From: Caulobacteraceae bacterium
GTDB lineage: Bacteria; Pseudomonadota; Alphaproteobacteria; Caulobacterales; Aquidulcibacteraceae
Length of the DNA stretch: 64,000 nt
Direction: 5' to 3'
NCBI GenBank assembly: GCA_016703335.1
Contig: JADJCG010000032.1
Location: 1-64,000, forward strand
Below, piece after piece: positions 1 through 11,095 of this stretch. The notes beneath the pieces are model-generated. The model did not search any database and had not been told where the DNA came from. It saw only the letters and a list, made by a program, of their open reading frames with translations. The position numbers and the translations under genes were made by a program. The first letter of the stretch is position 1. Each line of letters starts with the position of its first letter.

Positions 1-405
1 GAATTTGCATCGCTGAAGCTCGCGCTAGACAAAACCACGCCATGGCATTCGCGCGCGAGCTGCATCTCGATCTTAGCGGCCTGGCTTCGACTCGACATCT
101 GGATCAACGTTCTGGAGCCAGCTGGCGTCCACACCAACCACATCCATCCCCAGAGCGTTATCTCCAGGCACATTCTGCGTGGATGTTCCAAGCAACGCCT
201 CTGCTCCCGAAACTGGAAGATCCGCGTCACGCCATGATGATGGCCGCGCCTGGACGCCTTGCGGACGCGCCCGAAACCGAGCGGACGTTCATCTATGTGA
301 CGCCCAAGGTAGGCGAGGTGCTGATGTGGGAGGCTTCATTCGCCACGAAGTGCCCATAAACCAAGCCAAGAAATCGCGCGTCAGCGTGAGCTCAACTACA
401 GCTAA
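1..405 (+). pseudogene. 2OG-Fe(II) oxygenase (TIGR02466-like), 3' part, frame-disrupted
   Basis: The 3' portion of a putative 2-oxoglutarate/Fe(II)-dependent oxygenase; the 5' end lies outside the window. Reading frame 1 gives EFASLKLALDK at the edge, then DIWINVLEPAGVHTNHIHPQ, which carries the HxH-like iron-binding region. A frame change near 160 moves to VDVPSNASA, another to LEDPRHAMMMAAPGRLADAP and TFIYVTPKVGEVLMWE, and a further one to the distal histidine in FIRHEVPINQAKKSR. The last frame closes as V-S-V-S-(F)-N-Y-S and stop at 403-405 only if one more base is allowed. The order of motifs follows the TIGR02466 family, recognised from memory. At least four single-base shifts in 400 bp mean it cannot be translated as written. 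The substrate is unknown. Confidence 0.6.
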
Positions 406-523
406 AAATCTATCCGATAGTCATGCAAGCCCCGCGTAGCTTTGCTTATCCGCAGGAAGCCTTGGCGCGCATGGGCGCGAATGCGCGGTTTCGGTTGGTG
501 GCGGGCTAGAAGGCGTTTTTCAG

Positions 524-999
524 CTAGATAGCGTCTTGGATCTGATCTGCCGTTGCTGCGCTGAGGCGGAGCTTCTTGTAGAGGTATTCAGAAACGGAAT
601 TTCCTTTTCGTGAACGTGCAAATCGAGGTGGATGATATCGCAGGCGTGCGCGAACACGGATGCTCGAATGCCGGCCTCGTCAGAATCCTTTTGATCAATT
701 TCAAAGAGCTTAGCGCAGGCGTTCTCGAGCGAATGATTGCGCCGCGTGTGATCGCGAACCGCTTCGGTTGCATCTTCAAGCATTCTTCGCCGATCCGCGG
801 CGCCCTAGTGAATGCAGGGTTCTCGTGCGTCCTAGGAGGGCTAGTAGTTCTTGTTCCTCGACGCGCCTTGTGTGTTCGTCAGCGTGGACAGCGGCGGCTA
901 GAATGATGAGAACGCCTCTTCCTTCGAACAATTGCTCGTAGATTCAGGCGCCTTGAATTTGTTGACGTATAGCTCTCGAGGTTTGAGCGCTTGGGCCAT
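524..999 (-). pseudogene. TerB-like protein, second of a tandem pair, frame-disrupted
   Basis: The start ATG at 999 overlaps the TAA of the upstream paralogue (TAATG). The conceptual product begins MAQALKPRELYVNKFKAPES, shifts frame near 930 to GVLIILAAAVHADEHTRRVE and ELLALLGRTRTLHSLG, shifts again to MLEDATEAVRDH and SVFAHACDIIHLDLHVHEKE, and shifts last to EYLYKKLRLSAATADQIQDA before TAG at 524-526. About 158 codons, the same as its neighbour, and the segments align in order with it. The helical pattern with acidic residues after ADxxxxxxE resembles the TerB/tellurite-resistance fold (a metal-binding helical bundle). Function is unknown. Broken by at least three indels as written. Confidence 0.55.
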
Positions 1000-1474
1000 T
1001 AGTGGAGGTTCTTCTTTTGGAGGATATCGAAGAGCTTCGTTGCTTCAGTGGTGTCGATCTGGAGGTAGAAGGCGAGCAGTTCGACGAACTGCTCTTCAGG
1101 ATCCACGAGCGCGCGATCCGCGAGCACGATGTCAGCGGCGTGCGTGAAAACCGATTTTGCGAGATCGCCTTTTCCGCGGAAACGCCGCGTCGCCTTTTTC
1201 GACCCGCTCTAGGAAAGGCTTCTTTTGCGTCGCGAACAGCGAGCTCCAACAGACGTTCTACTTCCTTCTGAGGCAGTTTTCGTAACGTTCGCGCGCGATC
1301 GAGCAGGGCGAATACTTCTTCGCGTTCTTCTGGCGCATCGTATCCGTCGGCAAGCATTGCCAAGTAGATCAGCGCGACGAACGAGCGCCGTTTGCTATGC
1401 CCGCCGAGCCACACGTTGGTGAACGGGACTTGAATCCCGCGCAGCTTGTTTGGATCGCGTTGCGCTCGTGCCAT
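999..1474 (-). pseudogene. TerB-like protein, first of a tandem pair, frameshifted
   Basis: ATG at 1474. The N-terminal two thirds read cleanly: MARAQRDPNKLRGIQVPF, then LIYLAMLADGYDAPEEREEV and LLELAVRDAKEAF. A single shift near 1180-1200 is needed to reach KSVFTHAADIVLADRALVDP, EEQFVELLAFYLQIDTTEAT and KLFDILQKKNLH with TAA at 999-1001. The repeated motif of a helix followed by AD and an acidic cluster, with PEE(Q/R) in both halves, is typical of TerB-like domains. The protein looks cytosolic, with no signal peptide. It is translationally coupled to the paralogue downstream. Function unknown; the TerB assignment is from pattern only. Confidence 0.6.
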
Positions 1475-2287
1475 CGCATCCCCCCGGAGCGCGTGATTGA
1501 GCTAGTAGACTCAGATTAGGCCAACAAATCCTGTACGTAAAGTAATGCTGCGGGGCGTCCGGTGTGCGATTTTCACTCCGAACACGCCGGCGGGCCGCGC
1601 GCCGATGTCAAGTTGCGCGCGCGCGCGCCGATGCGGGTTCGAGAAATGCGCTCCGCATAAAATCAGGAGCAGGGCGCGTGAGACGCGCGAGGGTGGAGTG
1701 TGCGTTGCACGTCGCCGTACAACGCCGCGTGTCTTCACGCGCCCTGTGCCAAATCGTTTTTCCCGGCCTGGGCGGAGGTTGATGAACGCGTAGCTCTTCT
1801 TCAGCTGCCTACGCTCGCCTCCTGCACGATGGCGCTTCCGGTCCGACCAGCCATCGGCTGATCTCGCCTTGGGGCTTAGCTCCATGCCCAATTCGCCGGT
1901 TCTACGGGCGACGCTTTCCGATGCGCCGGACTTTGCGGTTTCACTCCCCGCAAACTTTTGTCGGGCCTACGCGAAAAATCGCTACGGACCTTTTTGAAGG
2001 GTCTCGGCGAAAAATCACTACGACCTAACCCCCGTCGATTTGTGTGCCGCACGTTTCAAAGTTTCGGACGTCTCAGAAACCTCCCGTGTGCGGACGGAGG
2101 GATTATCGCCGAGGTTTGGAGGTGTGGGATAGATTTTGGCGCGCGCCGCTAGTTTCAAGGGCGGGAGCGGTATTTGGTGTGGGATAGATTCAATTCAAGG
2201 CCTACGGAATAACTGATGCATTTGTAAAGGTTGAATGGTCTCGCTTCGTTCTCAGATCTTGTACGATGTACTCGCCGACTCGCCGTC
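1475..2287. other. Long stretch with no supportable gene
   Basis: About 800 bp without a credible coding frame on either strand. All open frames are short, arginine-rich and mutually overlapping, as expected from GC-rich noncoding DNA. Visible structure is limited to a near-repeat around gaaaaatc-(g/a)-ctacg at about 1974-2020 and a 14-bp repeat gtgtgggatagatt at 2124 and 2178. It may hold older gene remains that I cannot recognise. Confidence 0.5.
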
Positions 2288-2420
2288 GTGATCTCCCGGG
2301 AGCTCAACACGAGCGCGCCAGCAACGTCATCAGCGCGCACTGGCGGGGCGCTTCGCCTCGCTTGAGCGGGTTGAAGGCTCGGTGACTGTTGTCGCCGCGC
2401 ACGCCGACCGGAGGCGGTCC
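2288..2420 (+). repeat. Direct repeat copy A (~130 bp)
   Basis: First copy of a long imperfect direct repeat; the second copy is at 2641-2766 in the same orientation. The shared core runs from gtgatct through gctcaacacgagcgc, caacgtcatc, actggcggggcgcttcgcct, gggttgaaggct and gtgactgttgtcgccgcgca to cggaggcggtcc. The copies differ by scattered one-base indels and a few substitutions. The unit lies upstream of the reverse transcriptase remnant. It could be a duplicated fragment, an element boundary or a template/target pair; the sequence does not decide. Confidence 0.75.
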
Positions 2421-2640
2421 CCGCCGCCCGGCTGTGGAGCGCGCGACCGGTATTCCGCCTTGCTGCGCCTGTGGATCGGTCGTCGAGCTTTATTCTCCGC
2501 AGTCGGTCGGGGCCGCGCAACAGATGACACCGTCAAAAACCTGGTACGCTGGGCGGGGGTGTTTCGATGTTCGGAAGCGGAAACAAAAACCATCGGTTCG
2601 CGCGATCGTCGCGTTAGCCGTTGCGACGTTCTTGTTCGTC

Positions 2641-2766
2641 GTGATCTGCGGGCTCAACACGAGCGCCGGCAACGTCATCGGCGGCACTGGCGGGGCGCTT
2701 CGCCTCGCTTGGCGGGTTGAAGGCTAGGTGACTGTTGTCGCCGCGCACAAACCCGGAGGCGGTCCG
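2641..2766 (+). repeat. Direct repeat copy B (~130 bp)
   Basis: Second copy of the repeat described at 2288-2420, separated from it by about 220 bp of unique sequence and lying roughly 100-300 bp before the recognisable start of the reverse transcriptase. Relative to copy A it has A/C and A/G differences (for example ggctaggtg versus ggctcggtg) as well as differences in the opposite direction, so it does not show clean adenine-specific mutagenesis. Confidence 0.75.
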
Positions 2767-4126
2767 TAGCCGGGGAAGAATTTTGTCCACAGGCCCCACA
2801 GCTGCTCGACGAACACGCGTTTCGCGCCGCTCGTTGTACGAGCAGGTGCGGGCTATCGACGTGTTGCTTGCTTAGCGGCGCGATCCAGCGAAACGGCGAG
2901 ACTTCGCGGAGTCCGCGAACTCGAGAAGAAAACAAAAGCTGTTTGCGTCTGAGTTGCCGAAGCGGATCGACGGCATTCAGCGTCAGGGCTCGCGCTGGCT
3001 ATGAATTCTCTCCACAAATTGGCGCCACGCCACCTGAGGCGAGCGGAAAGGTAAGCGTCCGCTGGTAGTAGCGCCGATCGAAGATCGTATCGTTCAGCGT
3101 GCGATATTAGATGTGCTGCAAGCAATCGCCGAACCTGCCTGGTGTGATCGAAGTTCTCTCTACGCCGACTTCGGTGGGCGGCATACGCCGGTCGCGGTGT
3201 CGAAAATGCGCTGGCGCTGATTGATGCTGCTCATCGCCGGTGACGCCTCATTCGTCGGTGGTTCCGGACATCACGGGCTTTTTCACGCAGGTGCGGCAGG
3301 GGCGACGTTGTTGAGTTTGTCCGCGAGCAGACAGACGACATGGCTTTCGTTGATCTGCTTGCGCGCGCGTTGCGGGTTGAACTTACAAACGCCGACAAGC
3401 TCGATGCGCGCGACCGTCTCTTTCCAACTGACGAAGGTCGGCGTTGCGCAGGGATGCCCGCTGCTCCGCATTTGCCGGGAAACGTGGCCCTCCGCCAATT
3501 CGATCAGCAAATGAACGGTCGCGGCGGTTGCCTGCTACGATACATCGACGACTTCCTGCTCGCTGGCCGAAAGTCAGCTTCGCTTCGGTCGCGAAGGCGT
3601 TTGACACAGCTGAGGCGCTGCTCAGTAGAGTTGAACATGCGCATTTACCGACCCGAAGATGGGAGCGGGAAGGCGTTCTTTGGTGAGATGAGCTGGCGCC
3701 TTTTGATTTCTTGGGCTATCGCATCATTCCCTGGGCTCTATCCGCCGTCAGAACGCAACATCAGAGCAATTTCTTTCTCTCTTTGAGGAAAGATTTTGAT
3801 ACTGGCCGGGCCGCACATTCTCCATGCGCAGGCGCGCGACGTGATGGGCATGTCGCTCGGTACTTTGCGCACACTCTGGTTGCCGTAGATAAGCGCGCGC
3901 GAGCTTGGATCAGCTCGTTCCGTATTAGCTCGCAAGATGTTCAAGCGCCGCTGCTCGGATCGATAAGGCAATCGATCAGATGATCTCCGAGTTCATCGCG
4001 TTTTATCGCGATAGGACTTCGGACCTCGGGCAGACGTCAAAGCGCAAGTTGCTTGGCGTCCATTCGCTTGGCGACGAAATCCGTCGCCGTCGCCTGGATG
4101 ATCGCGCGCGTCAGAGCACGGGCGCC

Positions 4127-6229
<2,103 letters not shown>

Positions 6230-6235
6230 CAAACC

Positions 6236-8128
6236 TCAGGCGACCAGGCCGCCCGCGTCGTCTTCCTGCACATCGTCCAGCTTGGCCTCGCGCGCACGCG
6301 CTTCGATCTCGCGTGCTTCGCGGCTGAGAGCCTGGAAGCGAGCGAAGGCCGTATCGTCCCCATCGGCAGCTGCCTCGCGCAGCTCGGCCAATTCCTCCCG
6401 TATCGCCGGCGCCACGACTTCTCGTGTCGCCAGGGCCAGCCATTCCGCGCTGATGTCGGCGCCCTCCGGAGGAGGTTTAGCCTTCGGCCAGCGCGAAATC
6501 CGCGCCACAGCGCGGTCATGACCCGATCGGGTCAAATGGAGGCTCAGAGCCGCGCGGTCAATGGCCCCAAGGTCCTCATGGTCATCAGCGAGCTGCAGCA
6601 GCGCGTCGCGGATGGCTTCGAGATCGGGATCGGTGATGTGGAGGCGCTCAATCCAGTTGCCGTAGCTGGCGAGGATCGCGGGCATGTCGATGGCGGCGCG
6701 CAGGAAGCCTTCGGCGGCCGGGCGCGGCGTATGGGAGACCGCGTGGCTCTTCAGTTCGTCGGTCGCGCCGGCGGGCTCGCCCTTGCGGCGGAATTGGCCG
6801 CCGCCTTGCTTTTGGTATGGGACGAAGGCCGGCCGCTTGGAGCGGACCAGCGCGTTGGCGCGGGCCATCAGGTCCGAGAAGAAGGCACGCTGGGTGTCGC
6901 GGTCGGCGATTTTGCCGATGCTTTCCTTCAGCGAGGCTTGGAAAGCGGCTTGCGCTTCCGGCGTATCGACGCCGCCGTGGCGGAGTTTTTCGCGCTCGAA
7001 AAGCGCATCGGAGGCGGGGACGGACGCGTCGATGAGCGCGGTCAGCGCTTCGCCTCCGCCGCGACGGTAGATGTCGTCCGGGTCTTCGCCCTTGGGCGCG
7101 TAGGCGAGGCGGATGGTGCGACCGGGCGCGAGGTGCGGGATGGCGAGATCGAGCGCGCGTTCGGCGGCGCGCTGGCCGGCGCTGTCGCCGTCGAGGCAAA
7201 GCACAGGCGAGCCGCCAGAGCGCCACAGGAGCGCGAGCTGTTCGTCCGTCAGCGCGGTGCCGCACGGGGCGACGGCGGCGATGCCGGCGCGCTCGAAGGC
7301 GATGACGTCGAGATAGCCTTCGCCGACGACGAGGCCGTCGGCTTTCGTCTTGGCTAGCAGCTCGCGCGCTTGCTTCAGGCGATAGAGCACGCGGCTCTTC
7401 GAATAGAGCGGCGTCTCGGGTGAGTTGATGTACTTGGCTTTGGCGTCCTTCGCGAGCGCGCGGCCACCGAAACCGATCACTTTGCCCGCCGTATCGGTGA
7501 TTTCGAAGGTGATCCGGCCGCGGAAGGTGTCGATGGCGCGCTTATCGTCCTCGCCTTGGCGCGCGACGCCGGCTTGCACGATCTCTTCGATGGTGAAGCC
7601 TTCGGCTTTCAGCTTGTCGATCGCCCAGGTCCACTCATCCGGCGCAAAGCCGATTGAAAAGCGCTCCCATTCGTCGGGACCAAAACCGCGGCCTTGCAAG
7701 TATTTGCGCGCATCGGCGCCGCCCGTGGATCGGAGCGCTGCGGAGAAGAGCTTCGCGGCGGACGCGGTGACCGCGTAGAGGCGCTTCCTCTGATCGTTCT
7801 CGCCGCGATTGTCGTAATCGTCTTTCGGCAGCTGAACGCCCGCGATCTCTGCGAACTTCTCGACCGCTTCGGGAAAGCTCAAGCCTTCAAGCTTCATCGC
7901 GAGCGTGAAGACATCGCCCTTTTCACCGCAGCCGAAGCACTTGAAGAGGCCCTTATTGTCCAGCACGTGGAAGGAGGGGCTCTTCTCCTGATGGAACGGA
8001 CAACAAGCCCAGTAGTCGCCGGCCGAGGGCCGCGACTTCTGTTTGTGCCACGTGAGCCTCTTGCCGGCGTAATCGGCAATCGAAACTCGGTCGCGCACCT
8101 GGCGTAGCAAGGTGTCGGTAAAACGCAT
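6236..8128 (-). CDS. dnaG: DNA primase DnaG
   Basis: Synthesises RNA primers at the replication fork. 630 aa from ATG 8128. The N-terminal CHC2 zinc-binding domain has CPFHQEKSPSFHV and then CFGCGEKGD (about residues 43-70). The catalytic TOPRIM core contains VVGEGYLDVIAFERAG (about 265-280) with the metal-binding Glu, and VLCLDGDSAGQRAAERA (about 305-320) with the DGD acidic pair. The C-terminal helicase-interaction part is less conserved, as usual. First gene of the dnaG-rpoD operon. The GatB/YqeY gene often seen just upstream in alphaproteobacteria is not recognisable here. Confidence 0.98.
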   Translation of the reverse strand: MRFTDTLLRQVRDRVSIADYAGKRLTWHKQKSRPSAGDYWACCPFHQEKSPSFHVLDNKGLFKCFGCGEKGDVFTLAMKLEGLSFPEAVEKFAEIAGVQLPKDDYDNRGENDQRKRLYAVTASAAKLFSAALRSTGGADARKYLQGRGFGPDEWERFSIGFAPDEWTWAIDKLKAEGFTIEEIVQAGVARQGEDDKRAIDTFRGRITFEITDTAGKVIGFGGRALAKDAKAKYINSPETPLYSKSRVLYRLKQARELLAKTKADGLVVGEGYLDVIAFERAGIAAVAPCGTALTDEQLALLWRSGGSPVLCLDGDSAGQRAAERALDLAIPHLAPGRTIRLAYAPKGEDPDDIYRRGGGEALTALIDASVPASDALFEREKLRHGGVDTPEAQAAFQASLKESIGKIADRDTQRAFFSDLMARANALVRSKRPAFVPYQKQGGGQFRRKGEPAGATDELKSHAVSHTPRPAAEGFLRAAIDMPAILASYGNWIERLHITDPDLEAIRDALLQLADDHEDLGAIDRAALSLHLTRSGHDRAVARISRWPKAKPPPEGADISAEWLALATREVVAPAIREELAELREAAADGDDTAFARFQALSREAREIEARAREAKLDDVQEDDAGGLVA

Positions 8129-9045
8129 CAAAACCTGGTGGGAGTGGCGTGTAAGCCCCTATTATACAGCGATTCCGCCGAAACGATCTGATCTGGAACG
8201 CGCACCTGATCGCGGGCCGTTTAGCCCGGCATTTCGGGTCCGAGCGCGAGGAAGGGCCGGATCATCGGATGCCCGGCGGCTCTTCACGGGAATCCCGTGT
8301 TGAGCACCTTCTTGGTCATGGCTGGCCGGATGGAGCCGTGGGTGCATCAACGCGATCTGCGCGAGGTGGGCCGAGCACCAACCGAACTGCCGCGGGGCCG
8401 CGGCGACGTTGCCCCTGACGTTTGCGTGCGAGGCGGAGCAGACCACCGCTCGACCGCGATTGTTGCGTGGAGTACGCCGAGCACGGTGGTGCTGACGCTG
8501 ATGCGGCAAGGCACGAGCTGGGGCCGATAACCGGGCGCGCACGGCCCTACACCGCAAACCACATTTCTTCGCCACCGTGAGGCCAATGCCGACGGCGCGA
8601 CGATCAGAATAACGCACGCAGCGTGCGCCTAATATTTCGACGGCGGGTCGCTCGCCGGGAAGCTCTCATCTGAAGCTTCATCGACGTCCGTCCGGGTTGG
8701 TTTCTCGGCGGGTCGGCTTGCCTAATGTCCGGTCCTCGCATCGCGCACCTTCTCGGGCTCTGTGCGGCGGCGTTGTGGGGTTGGGGGGCGACGGTTTTTT
8801 CGCGGCAACCCCGTGTCCTCAATCAGCGCCAGCCAACTCTCCCGTGTGTTTTTCGGCTCCGGTACTGAACTTTGGCTCGACCGTCCACTTTCTCGGGGCG
8901 GGTCGGCCATCGCATCCGGACCTGCTCGCGCACCTCGGGCTTCTGGCGGGTCGTCGGCTTCCGGAGGGGGTTTCTTTGTACGCCCGGGGCCCGCCTGTGC
9001 GCACCCCCCGGGGCCGGGGCGCGAGGAACGACGGAGACACTTCAA
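8129..9045. other. Long intergenic region between dnaG and the SIMPL gene
   Basis: About 900 bp with divergent flanking genes and no convincing coding frame. Several overlapping arginine-, proline- and serine-rich frames exist on both strands, without a recognisable domain or a good ribosome-binding site. It must contain promoters for dnaG-rpoD (leftward) and the SIMPL gene (rightward), but I cannot place them. A degraded gene is possible. Confidence 0.5.
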
Positions 9046-9780
9046 ATGCAAATGACGAAAGCCGCGGCGGCATTCGCCGTTCTGGCCGCTGCGGCTGTAC
9101 CGCCCGCGGCTCACGCTCAAACGCAGCAGCAAGGGCAGATCGTGCTCGCGCAAGGGACGCTGCTCAGCGTCACGGCGGACGGTAAGTCTGAAGCGCGCCC
9201 AGACATGGCGACGATCAATCTTGGTGTGACCACCGAAGGTCAAACGGCGTCCGCCGCGCTTGCTGAGAACGCGCGCCGTATGGCGGCGCTTAACGCAGCA
9301 CTGCGCCGCGCCGGCATTGCTGAGCGCGACATCCAGACATCGAACGTCTCGGTCTATCCGCAGCAACAATATGTTGAAGGCCAGCAACCGCGCATCACTG
9401 GCTATCAGGCCAACAACAGCGTGACCGTAAAGGTGCGCCGCATCGACAACACTGGCCGCGTCATTGATGCGGCTGTCGGCGCTGGCGGCAACACAGTGAA
9501 CGGTGTTTCATTCTCGCACTCGGATCCGGATGCGCAACTCGATGTCGCGCGCCGTGACGCCATCGCCGAAGCGCGCCGCCGTGCTGAACTCTATGCCGGC
9601 GCGCTGGGCCTGCGTGTGAACCGCATCGTGTCGGTCAGCGAAGGCGGCGGCTTCTCACCGCCCGTCATGCCGGTCGCGCTCGAGCGCTTTGCGATGGCCG
9701 ATCAATCAGCGCCGACACCTGTTTCGCCCGGCGAAATCGAAACGCGAGTGAGCGTCAATGTGACGTTCGAACTGCGCTAG
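9046..9780 (+). CDS. SIMPL domain (DUF541) periplasmic protein
   Basis: Secreted 244-aa protein. ATG 9046 begins MQMTKAAAAFAVLAAAAVPP followed by an AHA-Q type signal-peptidase I site. The mature part has the SIMPL signatures: an early VTADGKSEARPDMATINLGV, then ALNAALRRAGIAERDIQTSN, a Gly/Asn-rich central turn and ARRDAIAEARRRAELYAGAL before a C-terminal beta strand. SIMPL proteins form oligomeric periplasmic assemblies of poorly known role; E. coli YggE is linked to oxidative stress. Longer in-frame starts upstream would bury the signal peptide and are rejected. A strong terminator follows. Confidence 0.9.
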   Translation: MQMTKAAAAFAVLAAAAVPPAAHAQTQQQGQIVLAQGTLLSVTADGKSEARPDMATINLGVTTEGQTASAALAENARRMAALNAALRRAGIAERDIQTSNVSVYPQQQYVEGQQPRITGYQANNSVTVKVRRIDNTGRVIDAAVGAGGNTVNGVSFSHSDPDAQLDVARRDAIAEARRRAELYAGALGLRVNRIVSVSEGGGFSPPVMPVALERFAMADQSAPTPVSPGEIETRVSVNVTFELR

Positions 9781-9805
9781 TTCGCGAAGAAGTCGCGCAA
9801 CGACA

Positions 9806-9841
9806 GAGGGCGGCGGAGCAATCCGCCGCCCTCACTTTTTG
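9806..9841 (+). terminator. Rho-independent terminator after the SIMPL gene
   Basis: Perfect 12-bp stem GAGGGCGGCGGA / TCCGCCGCCCTC with a GCAA tetraloop, followed by a T-tract at 9836-9841. It ends the rightward SIMPL transcript and, being symmetrical, may also act on the convergent small membrane-protein gene. Confidence 0.9.
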
Positions 9842-9865
9842 TAGCTTGATTTGTAGCGCTGTCGA

Positions 9866-10114
9866 TTAGTTCGCCGGCGCTTCAACCGGCGCTTCAGCCG
9901 TCGGCGGCATTGTTGGCGCTGGCGGCGGATCTGGCAGATCGATGTCTGGCGGATTGATTTTCACGTCCGGCATGTTCATTTCGAGCTGCGCTGTCTCGCG
10001 CTGCTGCAAGCCGCCGGTGTAGGCGACCACGCCGAACGCAACGACGGCGACCAAGATGATGCCCGCTAGAAATGCAACCCACGGCGAGGAACCGCCACCT
10101 TCACGCTCAACCAT
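9866..10114 (-). CDS. Small single-pass membrane protein with Pro-rich tail
   Basis: 82 aa from ATG 10114, preceded by GGAGAGAAG-type ribosome-binding sequence. A short N-terminal Gly/Ser-rich stretch precedes one transmembrane helix (VAFLAGIILVAVVAFGVVAY, about residues 13-32). The remaining tail is extra-membrane and Pro/Asp-rich (PPDIDLPDPPPAPTMPP). No family recognised. The layout is that of a type II-anchored protein with a disordered periplasmic tail. Confidence 0.75.
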   Translation of the reverse strand: MVEREGGGSSPWVAFLAGIILVAVVAFGVVAYTGGLQQRETAQLEMNMPDVKINPPDIDLPDPPPAPTMPPTAEAPVEAPAN

Positions 10115-10174
10115 TGTCTTCTCTCCAAAGCCTATGTGGAGAGAACAAAGTTCTGAGACGGCGGTTCCGTGAGG

Positions 10175-11095
10175 TTAATAGGCGAGCGGCGTCAGCAGTT
10201 CTTCGCCCGCATAAAAGCGGCGGAGGTTTTCGAGCACGTTTTGCGAGCCTTCGTAGAGGGCATCGCGCGTGGCGCCGCCGAGGTGCGGTGTCAGCGTGGT
10301 GTTGGGAACGTCTTTCCAGCGATCAACGGGTGTCGGCTCTTCCACGAACACGTCGAGGCCAGCGCCGCCGAGGGCGCCGGATTTCAGCGCAGCGATCATG
10401 GCGTCCTCGTCGATGACGATGCCGCGCGAAATGTTGACGATGACGCCGTCGCTGCCGACGGCCTTGATCACGTCAGCATCGATGATGCCTTCGGTGGTCT
10501 TGTCGCCGCGCGCGGCGATGGCGAGCACGCCGCACCATTCAGCCAGCTTCAAAAGATTGGGCTCGTAGGCGTACTTCACGTCCGGCTTGGCGCGCGGACC
10601 GTACCATCTGATCTCCATGCCGAACGCGGCGGCGCGATGCGCAATCGCCGCACCGATGGCGCCCATGCCGACAATGCCGATCTTCGACCCGCGCAGGCGC
10701 TTCTGCGGCGGCACCGCCAGCGGCGGCGTCCACGCGCCTTCGCGCAGAACCTTCTCGCCTTCAGTGAAGAGCCGCAGCCGCGCGATCATGAGGCCGATTG
10801 CGACGTCGGCGACGTCCTCATGATTGATGTCGCGCCCATGAGTAATCGCGACGCGGCGTTGCTTGGCGTAGGCGAGGTCGATGCCATCAACGCCGACGCC
10901 GAAACAGACGATGCAACCCAACTCCGGCAGCGCGTCGATCATCTCATTCGATATGCCGACATGGCCGATAGTCACGGCTGCGCGGATGTCTTTGGGATCC
11001 GTCGGCCACTTCACGACCTCATAGTCGCCTGCCAGGCGGGTTTCGAAGAAGCCTAGGGATGGATGGACGAGAAGTGCGGGCTTAGTCGTCGTCAC
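10175..11095 (-). CDS. D-isomer-specific 2-hydroxyacid dehydrogenase (glyoxylate/hydroxypyruvate reductase type)
   Basis: NAD(P)-dependent reduction of 2-oxoacids. About 306 aa from GTG 11095, which overlaps the end of the upstream gene by 14 bp; a longer reading would overlap that gene by about 85 bp. The Rossmann motif is GIVGMGAIGAAIAHRAAAFG (residues ~147-166). Catalytic residues are in NISRGIVIDE (Arg), DVFVEEP (Glu) and TPHLGGATRD (His). VCFGVGVDGID near residue 70 is the substrate-binding loop. The sequence resembles hydroxypyruvate reductases more than phosphoglycerate dehydrogenases, and there is no ACT domain. The exact substrate cannot be read from sequence. Confidence 0.9.
   Translation of the reverse strand: MTTTKPALLVHPSLGFFETRLAGDYEVVKWPTDPKDIRAAVTIGHVGISNEMIDALPELGCIVCFGVGVDGIDLAYAKQRRVAITHGRDINHEDVADVAIGLMIARLRLFTEGEKVLREGAWTPPLAVPPQKRLRGSKIGIVGMGAIGAAIAHRAAAFGMEIRWYGPRAKPDVKYAYEPNLLKLAEWCGVLAIAARGDKTTEGIIDADVIKAVGSDGVIVNISRGIVIDEDAMIAALKSGALGGAGLDVFVEEPTPVDRWKDVPNTTLTPHLGGATRDALYEGSQNVLENLRRFYAGEELLTPLAY

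Noticed and set aside
2389..2727. 112-aa ORF with a hydrophobic segment (AIVALAVATFLFVVICGLNT)
   Set aside because: It spans the unique spacer and repeat copy B; the repeat copy A version of the same segment does not keep the frame, so coding is not supported.
8722..9387. 221-codon minus-strand frame overlapping the SIMPL gene
   Set aside because: Antisense to the SIMPL coding region; no start signal or domain.
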